Of a stretch of 64,000 nucleotides of DNA, positions 55,701 through 60,499 are shown piece by piece. Position 1 is the stretch's first letter. Every line of letters begins with the position of its first letter. A model generated the notes under the pieces. That model worked only from the letters and a program-made list of their open reading frames with translations. It had not been told where the DNA came from and made no database searches. The position numbers and the translations under genes were made by a program. Source of the stretch: Echinostoma caproni (Eukaryota > Platyhelminthes > Trematoda > Plagiorchiida > Echinostomatidae); assembly GCA_900618425.1 (NCBI GenBank), contig UZAN01039479.1, forward strand, positions 54,710 to 118,709, given 5' to 3'.

Positions 55701-57490
55701 CCGCTTAACATAATTATAATTTTGATTGCTAAGCAATTATTTTCACCAACCAGAACCAGGTCTTCTGTGTCACCAGTTTCAATTATAGGAATGCACGAAG
55801 ATGAAGATTTTTGCAGAACTGTCTCATTGAAAACTAGCTTAAAACTCAGCAGACTCGTAAGTGACACCCGTTGAAAATGCTAAACTGAAGTACAAAAACA
55901 ACACTTACCATGACTGTTAACATGCATGACCATGCTGTTTATAATTTGCAACAAATGATTTTCCCCATTTGTTGGAAGTCCTTATTAATCCATTACTGTT
56001 TGTACTAGATTCAGAGACGAACCTCCGGAAAAGTGCCTATGATTATGAATGTGGATCGAAAATCCAGCGTCTAACATTCCGATACGGATTTTATTCCACA
56101 GTTTATCAGACACGTGTGCAGTATACCAGTTTTGGTTCTCGACTGGTTTAGATCAAGTTGCAGAGTTTTAAAGAATCTGCCTTTCTTTAACGAAGCAGAA
56201 AGTCAAATACATCGCAAAGTATACATTAGGAGAAATTTCAATTTATTTCATCATACCACTGAACCAATAACAACTAATTAGCATATTTCTGGGCTATACT
56301 CAATGAATGATTTTATTGTCGGCACACGGAAATGATAGTGAATAAATTTTGTGGGAAAATTCATATAAAATATTTCTCTTAGAAGGGTTCACCTTAATCA
56401 CTAAATGAGCGGGTCCGCGACTGTCCGAGAACATCACTTCCTAAACAGTTTTTGTCGATAATACTCCAAAACTTTGACTGTATCGATATATTTCCGTTGA
56501 AATAACAAAGTTTAAGGGTTTTTATCCTACACAGTTACCAACAGTGTGCACTCGTTCAAATAGGTCATATCGGACTGGTCTATAATTCGTCGAGCCATCA
56601 TTTTGTTACTCTTAAATCAGTACCCAGAATAATCTGCTTCAGCACATTGCATAAAGACTATTGATCGGTTTAATCCCATACCCACCGCCTAGATAGTTGA
56701 TGGGTTAACGCATTACTTCCTAAGCTATTGGTTCAATGAATGTTTACTGGCAATGTCTATCAATTCTGTTAAACTATTTTACATTGTCTGGCGGCTATCG
56801 ATTTGACGCTTTTCCTTTTTAACGCATGATCTATTGCCATTAACAACCGACTTCAAACGTCTCCTTCGGCACCGTCACATTTTCTTACTTCGTAATCCGT
56901 GTTCAACTTCTAGGGTCAATACCAACATATAGAGGCCAAATTGGGGGTCAAAAACGTCGTGTAAATGAATGACTGGGAGAAAACAGCAATGGGGAACTAG
57001 ATGTAACTCTTCTGATTTGTTTTATTTTCATAAGATCTATCAAGAATGAAACTGGTTAATTCGCTGACTCACTAGCGACACAGCAGGTGATTCTGAGGAC
57101 TGATTTAGACGCCCTTGTCCTGATAATGATGCGATCCAACAATAAATGTTTCTGCTCCCGTATTGTGTACCCTGATACGGCCAAACATTCAAACGCGCAG
57201 CCGTTGTTAAACTTATCTTCCGACTAATTTGAAATGATAGTATGACATTGGTTTACCGATAAAGATCCAGATAACATTTAGGTTTTTCTTGGGTTTACAG
57301 TGATTCAGAACACCTCCCTCTCGTTCGCTCCCTACTTTCTATACAACCTGTTGACATATAGATATTGATGAGTGCGCTCAGAAACCGGATCGTTGTGGAA
57401 AGGAGCATCGTTGTGTCAACGTGGAAGGCTCGTATAATTGCGTATGCGCTCCAGGGTATCAAGCTACAGACGATTCCAAGCGCTGCGTAG
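13..57490 (+). CDS. Fibulin-like extracellular-matrix gene, 13 visible exons, open at both ends
   Basis: Thirteen exons on this strand, each with an AG acceptor and GT donor, join in phase into about 628 codons. The order is a CC...CC cysteine-rich segment, a Thr/Pro/acidic linker, then nine calcium-binding EGF-like modules beginning D-[IV]-[ND]-E-C. Most junctions are phase 1, the usual arrangement for EGF exons; the two split modules add phase-2 introns. Fibulins are secreted calcium-binding glycoproteins of basement membranes and elastic matrix. The N-terminal anaphylatoxin-type segment, the C4-x5-C5 spacing of several modules and the canonical modules toward the C-terminus favour a fibulin-1/2-like protein over fibrillin, which would have TB/8-Cys domains. 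No signal peptide or C-terminal fibulin domain is present, so both ends lie outside. Hemicentin or another cbEGF protein remains possible. Further exons in the larger introns cannot be excluded. Confidence 0.85.
140..2034. other. Intron sequence, nothing recognised
   Basis: This is the first part of the intron after the Cys-rich exon. The frame at 1416-1706 on the minus strand is short and has no recognisable features. Confidence 0.6.
2035..3757 (-). mobile_element. RTE-type LINE copy, 5'-truncated, with assembly gap
   Basis: Minus-strand frames encode reverse-transcriptase pieces: FRAGRGCTDAIFTLRQLLEH and FLDIRAAFDFIDR (around 3530-3700), then SGIRQGCPISLFLYNFLIED (3370-3430). The 3' part (2040-2507) contains the C-terminal region, a TGA stop, a 3' UTR and a final AT-rich tail (2022-2045), as is usual for RTE elements. 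Bases 2508-3288 are unknown. The copy begins within the reverse-transcriptase region, so it has no endonuclease and is dead. A TAG stop interrupts the frame after NGVPEK. It is nearly identical to the inverted copy at 14005-16510. Confidence 0.85.
2508..3288. other. Assembly gap of 781 unknown bases
   Basis: The gap lies inside the minus-strand RTE copy. The equivalent stretch in the plus-strand copy (about 15120-15728) is some 609 bases, so the estimated gap length is close to, but longer than, the sequence expected. Confidence 0.95.
3758..9063. other. Intron sequence with one Penelope relic
   Basis: Apart from the relic at 5409-5600, nothing is recognised. Short frames (for example 4073-4321 and 8383-8631 minus) have no domain or splice context. 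Confidence 0.55.
5409..5600 (-). mobile_element. Penelope-like element relic (RT motif)
   Basis: A short minus-strand frame reads SYGVAMGSSL and, after a few residues, ILMAKLE. This matches the conserved Penelope reverse-transcriptase motif GxAMGSPL...LAxIxMAKLE seen in better copies in this window. The rest of the element was not recognisable on either side, so this is an old fragment. Confidence 0.5.
9064..9504 (+). CDS. Exon: acidic Thr/Pro linker plus three Cys-bounded loops
   Basis: The acceptor tttctccctcag joins in phase 1 to the previous exon and gives VTRYKGTMHKG. The first ~75 residues form a low-complexity linker rich in Thr, Pro, Asp and Met without cysteine, probably extended and perhaps O-glycosylated. 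The last ~60 residues carry six cysteines as three consecutive C-x(10-13)-C loops, beginning CAENFVWD, CPIGMYL and CAAGYHFD. They resemble isolated last loops of EGF domains, a pattern also seen between the anaphylatoxin and EGF regions of fibulins. The exon ends at GAATGTGCAG|gtaggt in phase 1, ready to join a cbEGF exon. At 441 bp it is the longest exon seen. Confidence 0.8.
9505..10198. other. Intron sequence, nothing recognised
   Basis: Short plus-strand frames continue past the donor at 9505 but are AT-rich, hydrophobic and without a domain. Confidence 0.55.
10199..11640 (-). mobile_element. Penelope-like element, defective (RT plus GIY-YIG)
   Basis: Reading on the minus strand: SPKVHKLRTPLRP, NSPYHKLARWLVDILDPIR and VKDSFDFSN (11400-11600), GVAMGSPLGPILADVFLG (about 11150-11210), then a second degenerate copy of that motif followed by FNSVHSRL and LPFLDIKVTR (10895-11092). 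A GIY-YIG endonuclease region follows (FICSCTDAYIDRTNRQLSQR at 10380-10460). RT followed by GIY-YIG is diagnostic of Penelope-like elements. Frameshifts and stops break the frame, and a motif-sized repeat lies in the middle, so it may be two joined fragments. Confidence 0.85.
12266..13360 (-). mobile_element. CR1/Jockey-like LINE fragment, defective
   Basis: Minus-strand pieces in order: NSHPIACTSVIIKLFERCLL (13290-13356, the conserved start of the RT), SGANPNVCGFIRDHSRDK and SSGALQGEIFTVFLFN (12910-13060, with ALQG replacing the usual VPQG), then thumb-like sequence down to 12266. Several stops and frameshifts are present. The layout matches the other CR1/Jockey-like copies in the window. 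Confidence 0.65.
13830..13913. repeat. Imperfect ATTG/ACTG tandem repeat
   Basis: Runs of ATTGACTG, GATTGATTGATTG and related four-base units fill about 80 bases in the intron before the plus-strand RTE copy. Confidence 0.85.
14005..16510 (+). mobile_element. RTE-type LINE copy, 5'-truncated, defective
   Basis: The plus strand shows, in order, the linker before the reverse transcriptase (TPWISAESLRLLDA, a TGA, then RRELNASLRRDHEIWW), GNHKARSSDGLPPPL, the RT palm (FRAGRGCTDAIFTLRQ, FLDIRAAFDFIDR, SGIRQGCPIS, KYSDDIAFLGN) and the thumb/connection (ESFTYLGNLIAAG, RVYTAAVRSDLFYGCE). The catalytic box reads YSDD rather than YADD. Frameshifts and stops break it, including a TAG after NGVPEK that the other copy shares. 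No endonuclease domain precedes it. The element ends in a TA-rich tail at 16492-16510. About 310 bp (16096-16408) near the 3' end are absent from the other copy. Confidence 0.88.
16511..18849. other. Intron sequence, one pentanucleotide repeat
   Basis: Nothing is recognised except the CAGTC repeat at 18708-18728 and the pyrimidine tract before the acceptor. Small frames at 17049-17569 and 17751-18011 lack features. Confidence 0.55.
18708..18728. repeat. CAGTC pentanucleotide repeat
   Basis: About four copies of the unit CAGTC in an intron, 120 bp before the exon of cbEGF module 1. Confidence 0.85.
18850..18990 (+). CDS. Exon: cbEGF module 1 (canonical)
   Basis: The acceptor ctatacag and donor gtgagc are both in phase 1. 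The 47-residue module starts DINEC and has six cysteines, with the canonical C4-x-C5 (YSCSC) and final GTCVG. The DINE ligands and the CTNTPGSY segment, with its hydroxylatable Asn and aromatic residue, fit a calcium-binding EGF domain. The C1-C2 loop is long and contains a basic-acidic GEKAC. A clear genuine exon. Confidence 0.9.
19630..19770 (+). CDS. Exon: cbEGF module 2 (atypical C4-x5-C5)
   Basis: The acceptor ttttttcgcag leads to DINEC; the donor is gtgaga; both are phase 1. Six cysteines are present, but C4 and C5 are separated by five residues (QCVRQVPC) instead of one, a spacing typical of several fibulin EGF modules. The calcium-binding residues (DINE, RNIIGSY) are intact. It lies only 639 bp after the previous exon. 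Confidence 0.9.
19930..20400 (-). mobile_element. CR1/Jockey-like LINE 3' fragment
   Basis: Minus-strand frames encode the C-terminal tail of a LINE polyprotein: SLFINAFFLSYFIV, then ILNDPSHLLNPDLSACRSHA and IYRNSPVPYLARILTD near the end. The same tail appears at 61900-62130 on the plus strand (INSYRNSPIPHLACLLT) and at about 33100-33180 on the minus strand. Only the 3' end is present, as expected from incomplete reverse transcription. Confidence 0.7.
21888..21970 (-). mobile_element. tRNA-like SINE head
   Basis: On the minus strand ACAGTTCAGCTGGTCGTT (A-box-like) and ATAGGTTCAAATCCCACCA (B box) are spaced about 40 bases apart, like a tRNA gene with a long variable region. A cloverleaf is not convincing, so this is probably a SINE head. 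Confidence 0.5.
22040..22160 (+). mobile_element. tRNA-like SINE relic
   Basis: A B box GCGGGTTCAAATCCCGC (22109-22125) stands in good context, but no clear A box precedes it. It lies 120 bp from the opposite-strand SINE head at 21888-21970. Confidence 0.35.
24079..24187 (+). CDS. Exon: first half of split 8-Cys cbEGF module 3
   Basis: The acceptor gcgtctag joins in phase 1 to DVNEC; the donor gtatgt follows GCAAG, leaving phase 2. The exon codes the calcium-binding half, with CGRGMMC and CINVRGGHKC, where the usual Tyr/Phe before C4 is His. It ends after a fifth cysteine (QKCPGKA). It has exactly the same length (109 bp) and phases as the exon at 27284-27392, which suggests a duplicated two-exon module. 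Confidence 0.85.
24188..26926. other. Two introns around the second half of module 3
   Basis: No repeat or further exon is recognised outside 25064-25137. The C-rich tract near 26876-26897 belongs to the next acceptor. Confidence 0.55.
25064..25137 (+). CDS. Exon: second half of split 8-Cys cbEGF module 3
   Basis: The acceptor cccaaactgtag is preceded by a C-rich rather than T-rich tract, so it is weaker than its neighbours. It was chosen because AG plus A restores an Arg codon and keeps the frame (RRDKFGNCVPC). The exon reads through CPTGYMFNATSNSCEG to a gtaagt donor in phase 1. It holds one N-glycosylation sequon (NAT) and brings the module to eight cysteines. An open frame extends upstream of the acceptor, but it lacks another AG that would fit. 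Confidence 0.75.
26927..27064 (+). CDS. Exon: cbEGF module 4 (atypical C4-x5-C5)
   Basis: A long C-rich pyrimidine tract (about 26876-26897) lies upstream of the acceptor gccctag. The exon starts DVDEC and ends SCDG|gtgggt; both ends are phase 1. Six cysteines are seen, with C4-x5-C5 spacing (ICEQKLNC) like modules 2 and 6. CVNQMGYF retains the Asn and aromatic positions. A sequon (NGT) lies near the end. It is 219 bp upstream of the next exon, the tightest exon cluster in the window. Confidence 0.9.
27284..27392 (+). CDS. Exon: first half of split 8-Cys cbEGF module 5
   Basis: The acceptor cacattcacag is followed by DIDEC in phase 1; the donor is gtgagt after CCCAAAT, phase 2. The exon contains CRHDEIC and CANKPGSYDC, then a fifth cysteine in VPSPC. 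Length (109 bp), phases and cysteine layout match the exon at 24079-24187. Confidence 0.88.
27528..27595 (+). CDS. Exon: second half of split 8-Cys cbEGF module 5
   Basis: A strong acceptor (tttctttctccatgcag) restores Ile at the junction. The exon codes YDYVNKTCTCEAGL and ends GNCVG|gtaagt, phase 1. Together with the previous exon it makes a 59-codon module with eight cysteines. A sequon (NKT) is present. The intron before it is only 135 bp, the smallest in the gene here. Confidence 0.88.
28697..28890 (-). mobile_element. tRNA-derived SINE, family 1
   Basis: The sequence matches the copy at 47696-47903: a T-rich end, CTTTTATTGAATAT, a shared AAGGGCTGCCATTCAACACA-like block and a tRNA-like head on the minus strand. 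The B-box-like TGTTCGAATATC is slightly degenerate, and the A-box region carries CCGGTGGTAACATCACC. Confidence 0.65.
29123..29158. repeat. Perfect 18-bp tandem duplication
   Basis: The unit TACAGAAAGGATAGAAAA occurs twice in direct succession. Confidence 0.9.
29406..31918 (-). mobile_element. Penelope-like element, near full length, defective
   Basis: Minus-strand frames from right to left: an N-terminal region (GLNQFLKFSTRLCDTNCCVK, 31664-31891), a region with MDRADYVSKMLQLLSDQPKF (30964-31146), RT (SPLGPVLTDIFMAKLE and YHRYVDGIFCVANK, where YVDG replaces YVDD; LPFLDVHLTRR-like at 30300), ARRICSEDTLKDKLELARR, a GIY-YIG domain (QFKCTCGATHLGRTTRQLSQR, 29800-29880) and a C-terminal tail ending in HDHDVTP before a stop. 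Frames shift several times. Its 3' half is repeated in inverse orientation at 31956-32923. Confidence 0.88.
31919..32923 (+). mobile_element. Inverted partial Penelope-like copy with assembly gap
   Basis: The plus strand starts with a diverged ERASRICSEDTLKDKLELAR frame, then enters a gap (32024-32666), and resumes in the C-terminal tail (TLATAEAINIRLMKLELCAQ) to the stop and a short 3' end. Bases 31956-32023 and 32667-32923 are exact reverse complements of 30110-30177 and 29406-29662 by eye. The copy abuts the 5' side of the minus-strand element, which gives a palindromic arrangement. Confidence 0.85.
32024..32666. other. Assembly gap of 643 unknown bases
   Basis: The gap falls inside the inverted Penelope-like copy. 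The equivalent stretch of the other arm (29663-30109) is about 447 bases and holds the GIY-YIG domain. Confidence 0.95.
33000..35200 (-). mobile_element. CR1/Jockey-like LINE, long but defective
   Basis: On the minus strand an endonuclease start is visible (LTSNVRSLIGNMADLTGLVK, ESWLHNDIEDEI; 34790-35030), then a linker (34053-34481), the pre-RT motif LNSYRSCGPDGVSPIVL (33780-33850), RPIAWTSVILKVFEGLL (33560-33630), ICFLDNSDAFNTSNRQTLLN (33400-33450) and the C-terminal tail (ELVAGNQRITLNKINQ-like, 33090-33150). FLDNSDAF replaces the usual FLDFSxAF. Stops and frameshifts break it. It is the most complete LINE here and starts right after the Penelope pair. Confidence 0.8.
35201..38747. other. 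Intron sequence, one unassigned frame
   Basis: A plus-strand frame of 143 codons at 35507-35938, Cys- and Pro-containing near its end (FDPCTPLVQCKNVNPAG), has no donor or family that could be recognised. The rest shows nothing. Confidence 0.45.
38748..38790 (+). pseudogene. Decayed partial copy of a cbEGF exon 5' end
   Basis: A pyrimidine tract and acceptor-like tttttcaaccacag are followed by a reading DIDRCEEKHF, closely similar at DNA level to the start of the real exon 183 bp downstream (DINECEENPF). Similarity fades after about 30 bases, and no later cysteines or donor follow. It is probably a degraded duplicate of the exon 5' end. Chance similarity is less likely because the acceptor, the first codon and the GAAGAAAA run all correspond. 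Confidence 0.55.
38944..39084 (+). CDS. Exon: cbEGF module 6 (atypical C4-x5-C5)
   Basis: The acceptor tttccaaacccgcag leads to DINEC; the donor is gtaaac; both are phase 1. Six cysteines are present, with C4-x5-C5 (RCIRMNEC). CVNHIGGY keeps the hydroxylatable Asn and the aromatic residue. The exon follows an 11.3 kb intron filled with retroelements. A short decayed copy of its 5' end lies 183 bp upstream (38748-38790). Confidence 0.9.
39085..41477. other. Intron between modules 6 and 7, nothing recognised
   Basis: AT-rich sequence with no readable exon or retroelement. Confidence 0.55.
41478..41603 (+). CDS. Exon: cbEGF module 7 (canonical)
   Basis: The acceptor gtaacatacag leads to DIDEC; the donor is gtaggt; both are phase 1. 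The compact 42-residue module has six cysteines with C4-x-C5 (QCLC), CLNTIGSF, and final ETCVG. It is the first of the three canonical modules at the C-terminal end of the visible protein. Confidence 0.92.
41604..43599. other. Intron between modules 7 and 8, with one SINE
   Basis: Contains the hammerhead-bearing SINE (42728-42900). The last 100 bases form a long T-rich tract before the acceptor. Confidence 0.55.
42728..42900 (+). mobile_element. tRNA-derived SINE with hammerhead-like body, family 2
   Basis: The A-box-like GGATAGCTCAAGGATAA (about 42737) and the B box GAGGTTCGAATCCCGCC (42779-42795) form a tRNA-like head. About 25 bases later lies CTGTTGATGACTCC plus CAACAAGGACAAAG (42818-42845), a degenerate version of the hammerhead core CTGATGA...GAAA with a recognisable stem II (TCC/GGA). 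Schistosome Sm-alpha SINEs have the same architecture. Confidence 0.6.
43600..43740 (+). CDS. Exon: cbEGF module 8 (canonical spacing, His at aromatic position)
   Basis: A long T-rich tract ends in tttgatttcag, followed by DVDEC; the donor is gtgagt, phase 1. Six cysteines are present with C4-x-C5 (LCVC). The C1-C2 loop is long and includes GSEASC. In CVNTNGSHLC the usual Tyr/Phe is His, as in module 3. The last codon pair is AAG plus one G. Confidence 0.9.
44711..44795 (+). mobile_element. tRNA-like SINE head
   Basis: GTAGCTTAGCTGATAGGA (A-box-like, about 44721) and TTAGGTTCGAATCCTGCC (B box, 44765-44782) are spaced as in a tRNA. Cloverleaf arms and a discriminator do not fit a functional tRNA, so a SINE or tRNA relic is more likely. 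Confidence 0.5.
45215..45300 (+). mobile_element. SINE relic with hammerhead-like core, family 2
   Basis: GCTGATGAACCCTAACAAG (45261-45279) followed by ATTGAAACGGC matches the family-2 body at 42818-42850 position by position, with the conserved CTGATGA and GAAAC present here but the stem II pairing lost. Upstream CGGTTTCGGGACCC replaces the B box. Confidence 0.5.
45466..45727 (-). CDS. Candidate exon of a nested antisense gene
   Basis: On the minus strand a good acceptor (attcatcaatacacag) opens a frame of 87 codons that includes LDYILTWVNDPI, SKLSKIIRSIHNVFDR, and four cysteines. It can end at a gtgaga donor after CTTTT. The start is phase 2 and the end phase 0. Composition looks like protein rather than a random frame. 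No domain was recognised. It lies 96 bp downstream of the donor of the candidate exon at 45824-45997, but the phases (1 then 2) do not join, so either another exon intervenes or one boundary is wrong. Confidence 0.35.
45824..45997 (-). CDS. Candidate exon of a nested antisense gene
   Basis: The minus-strand acceptor gaacttacttgcag and the donor gtaagt bound exactly 174 bp (58 codons, phase 1 to 1). Only one frame is open; both others hit stops. The peptide includes FRTIIAMRFIVPCSLRDSY and RVLLGENYVTILTKIQTG, which reads like a beta-rich extracellular segment, but no family was recognised. Its base composition is richer in G+C than the surrounding intron. This is the best bounded of the antisense candidates. 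Confidence 0.4.
46711..46741. repeat. CA dinucleotide microsatellite
   Basis: About fifteen uninterrupted CA units, in the intron between modules 8 and 9. Confidence 0.95.
47419..47533 (-). CDS. Candidate exon with the second half of a WSC-like domain
   Basis: The minus-strand acceptor attgtgtttatgtag and donor gtgaga bound 115 bp (phase 2 to 0). The peptide contains LNEQECRNKCVIGNCG followed by ASSYT. The order C-x3-C-x-GN-CG and a closing S-x-Y resembles the end of WSC domains, found in polycystin-1, kremen and some secreted proteins. The usual CGG is only CG, and the first half of the domain was not found. A polycystin-1-like nested gene is a speculation. Confidence 0.35.
47696..47903 (-). 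mobile_element. tRNA-derived SINE, family 1, flanked by 43-bp direct repeats
   Basis: On the minus strand the head reads TGGTCCGGTGGTAACACC (A-box-like) and GTGTTCGAATCCCACC (B box), then a family-specific body and a pyrimidine-rich end (47696-47735 on the plus strand). A 43-bp sequence (47653-47695) is repeated with one mismatch directly after it (47904-47946). Confidence 0.75.
48658..48849 (-). CDS. Candidate exon, antisense, boundaries uncertain
   Basis: The minus-strand acceptor cttgtcatttacag opens a phase-0 frame (GKQTIRFYITVGIEWTGQY and onward) of 63 codons before a TGA at its left end. Possible donors inside are gtaaac after CAATAT and gtggcg after GCGAG. The true right-hand side is firm, the other end is not. 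The peptide looks protein-like, but no family was recognised. It is grouped with the other antisense candidates only by strand and proximity. Confidence 0.28.
   Translation of the reverse strand, partial: GKQTIRFYITVGIEWTGQYVNFRSEVAINQRRSIMRFLVKRARMVCFNRRFVDELKQTTFQQN
49917..50156 (-). CDS. Candidate exon, antisense, 80 codons
   Basis: A minus-strand frame of about 100 codons is open here. An acceptor (taccgatgccag) and a donor (gtgaga, repeated twice in a row) bound 240 bp in phase 0 to 0. The peptide is hydrophilic, with RLSVREKQNVSEMLNQ and AFREFINAATSQEKC; four cysteines are present. No domain was recognised. It could also be an intronic chance frame or a retroelement relic. Confidence 0.25.
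52969..53550 (-). other. Unassigned 193-codon open frame
   Basis: This is the longest uninterrupted frame in the window that contains no gap. The first ~85 codons have mixed composition (IPDMIWLLNTGIIKAH, SLALDIGSGPIASVFYYP). Codons ~90-105 fall in an imperfect purine repeat (53241-53282) that is naturally stop-free on this strand, and the rest is hydrophobic and AT-rich. No domain was recognised. A retroelement 3' end is possible. Part of the openness is due to the simple repeat, so a functional gene is unlikely. Confidence 0.2.
53241..53282. repeat. Imperfect purine-rich AGAAGAATA repeat
   Basis: Variants of AGAATAGAAGAATA are repeated; on the opposite strand the run codes a stop-free hydrophobic stretch inside the long frame 52969-53550. 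Confidence 0.8.
57362..57490 (+). CDS. Exon: cbEGF module 9 (canonical), last visible exon
   Basis: The acceptor ttgacatatag leads to DIDEC; the donor is gtaagt; both are phase 1. Six cysteines are present with C4-x-C5 (NCVC), CVNVEGSY and a final KRCVG. It follows a 13.6 kb intron. No further exon could be recognised in the 6.5 kb to the end of the window, so the gene continues beyond it. Confidence 0.92.
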   Translation: MLMSALRNRIVVERSIVVSTWKARIIAYALQGIKLQTIPSAA

Positions 57491-58245
57491 GTAAGTTCCC
57501 ACAGTCCCCAATTTTGGATTCTTTCGGATAAAATTAGAGAGAAGTAGAATTGTTCGAATCATCAATCAGATAAAACAACCGACCGGATCGATCACGATGG
57601 GGATAAAATGTACTTTTTTCTCATTGTTAACCTCAACGTGATTAATGTGTTGTCCACTTTTTGCGTCAATCCGCCTGGCGGATAGCAGTGATATTTACTG
57701 GGGCGAGTTCGAACCCATTTTGAATGTTGTGATATAGGGAATTTTTCAACTAATCTGGTACGAGCACACATAAACGTCTGCACGATTGTGCGTCGGTATC
57801 ATTCGATAAAACGCCATACACTGCTCATCGAATTATCGCATGTGTGGATGCAATCCAGTTTACCCTTTTTACAAGACTTACATAAGTATCATTTTCGACG
57901 AACCAACTTAATTAGAGCATTCAAATATACAGATTTGTATATTATATCAAGGAATTATTTTGCTACAAGCCTACATGGGCATAGAGCAGTTTCAGTTATG
58001 AATAATTTATAGTAAAAACGGCTGTCTTTTGGGTCAAGAAAGGAGATGCATATTTACTCTCATCAAACCGGATGGCAATCAAAATAATCAGGAAGTGAAT
58101 AATAAAATCACACCATTTACAAGCCTATTTATATATTACCCATGAACTTCACATGCTCTCGTTCAGCTCTAAACGCGCAAAACTACATGATTATCTCCCG
58201 AACTATATGGTGCAGATTGTACTGTAAAAACCTGCTCTGCATTTC

Positions 58246-58415
58246 TTTTTTATCGAATATAATTTTATGATCACCATCAAGGTAATGGGGTGGGGGGGGG
58301 AGTGTTGCCGTTGTTGTTCCGGTCTCGGAACACACAGAAATGGAAGTCGGACGGCAATAGTGGTGCAATTCGAACTTGCAAACTCGGGTGAGGTGTAATG
58401 ATGACCTGAACCTTT
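58246..58415 (-). mobile_element. tRNA-derived SINE, family 1, diverged copy
   Basis: TTTTTATCGAATAT, then AACACACAGAAATGG and a minus-strand B-box-like AAGTTCGAATTGCACC correspond in order to the other two family copies. A poly-G run (58289-58302) and extra sequence interrupt the body. Confidence 0.45.
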
Positions 58416-59929
58416 ATATGAGTTTCACAGCTGAAAAAGTGGTTTTCAAAATGACTTTGTACAAAGAACTGAAAATGACAAGGGTGTATGATTTATTTAC
58501 ATTATCATTCTCGTGCATTTCAACTGAATAAAACTCATTCACATGTATTCAAAGTGAATCAATCTCACACATTTTGGATTTAGTAATACCCATCACCAAG
58601 GAACAGTTAGAGTGCTATTGAGTTCATATGCTGGAAAAAATAGGATATTATCGATGGGTTCACTTCGGTCTTGACTAGTGTTGGCAACTGATGCTTTTCG
58701 ATTTTGTAGCACGCACCGAACCAACTCCCTCGGTCAGCTTGATGACCCGTTTTAACGAGATACGTATCTATGACTAGGCAAACCCCTTTAACTATGTCTG
58801 GGGTAGCGTTCAACTGGGAAAAGGTTCAGTCATCGTTTAGTCAGGTAAATGTTTCTCCGCTATGCGAATGTAGTTTGCTCTGCACCTAAGCTCAAATTCA
58901 TAACTCACGTTCGATCAAGTGTGAAGAGATGAAGAAACAATTTCAAGGTAACTTTGGTATCCGACACGCAGTTTAGTGGAATACTTAGTGGTCACAAACT
59001 ACGTATGTGTAACAGCCACCTGAGTCCATAACGTAGAAATCGACCTTCCTGAACGCGCCCGGAACCGCTAATTGATCTGAATCGACGTGTCGAGTTCACA
59101 AAATATAGGAGACAATCCGAGTTTAAAACTCTTGCTTCGGTAAAATGCGTAACGTAATCCTATGATCTATGCCCCGTCAATTAGAATACTTTAAAATATT
59201 GTCACTTATAAGGATTTGGCAAATTATTCCCACAATTTTAATCGGTATGGTTAAACAGGCCACATTGTGAAGACCGCGGAATAGTCCGATTCAAGATCTG
59301 CATACAAGCATATTGGCTTGTCTTATTAGAACTGTCACAAGTGGAATCAGTGTATTGGCCACTATTTGTCCTCCTGAGAAATATTTCTACAAAGTGTGCC
59401 GGTACATCCAAAAAATGTGATTACTTTGCCCATTTCATTTTTAAAGGAAAATTACGTTAAAAATTAAATTGCGACATACTAGATCGATCGTTGCTTGGAG
59501 ACTGGTCTGTTGCTTCCGCCAGATGCTTTAATCTTCTAAACAATTTGATTTTTGGATCGATAAATCATCGGCTGTATATGAGAACTTAATGCTTCTGTTG
59601 AGTGTATTATGGACTGCTATTTAGCTTTTTCCTGCTTTGCCTCATTGAATAACATAGGTTACTATAAATAAAGCACAAATTCCCTGAGGCATGAGCTCCC
59701 GTAATTTCATTGTCATTCATAACGAACGAATGCGGACAAGTTCGAACGTATTTAAAACGTCTTCGAAATTCGACGAAAAATATCGTTGATAAGAAATTTG
59801 TTCTTGTAATTTGAGATAGATATAGGCGTACAATTGTCCATGTTGTATGACAAAGACAGGTGTTATTATCACCAAAAGTTGACGAAAGCCACCCTTTTGT
59901 CGTCCTAGCTTCTCCATATTGTGCTCTTT

Positions 59930-60070
59930 CCAATTGGTGGTGGTAGTCAAGCAATTAACGTCCTCACTACTTCGGTCATGAGTTCGCATCCCACTGCTAG
60001 CGCCCTATTTTCCCTTCTCTGTGTCTCCAAGTAGCGCCTGATCGTTCGCAACCCCCTCGCCGTCATTCCG
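59930..60070 (+). mobile_element. tRNA-like SINE
   Basis: GGTGGTAGTCAAGCAATTAA (A-box-like, about 59938) and ATGAGTTCGCATCCCACT (B box with one change) are at tRNA spacing, followed by a short body. No true tRNA fold was found. Confidence 0.45.
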
Positions 60071-60499
60071 GGAAGCTGGTTTTACAACTGTACTTAATGA
60101 AACAATGAAAGAAAGTTGTACATCACTCGTTTAGTACTCCTTTGAAATTTGTCACTTGGACATTAGTGCATTAGGTCAACACGCCTCATTTTTCTGTATG
60201 ATCCACAAAATGTATCGCTGGTTGAGGAGACATTTGCTGACTCACATTACACTTTTAGTGCGCAGTTCAGTTGCTAACTCTTAGTTCTATACTCCGGATT
60301 TAAGGCATCTTACGTTTGATACCGATTTGGGTAGAACGGATTCACTCATCTTCTGATCAACATATTTGTTTTCTTTTTCCGTATCCGCTGTTACATGATA
60401 ATATTCCGCAACCAAATCCTTGACAAGTTTCCAGGGTCCAACACACTCCATCCGGCTCCAAACGTACATACACGTTTCACAAGGCTTCAACTGTCAGGT

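Larger units (their letters stand above)
50157..57361. other. Intron before module 9, mostly nothing recognised
   Basis: It holds the unassigned frame 52969-53550 and weak tRNA-like B boxes near 54.46 kb (minus) and 54.69 kb (plus). The stretch 54700-57300 is very AT-rich and featureless. Confidence 0.5.
57491..60499. other. Intron after module 9, two SINE copies
   Basis: Only the SINEs near 58.3 and 60.0 kb are recognised. Confidence 0.5.
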
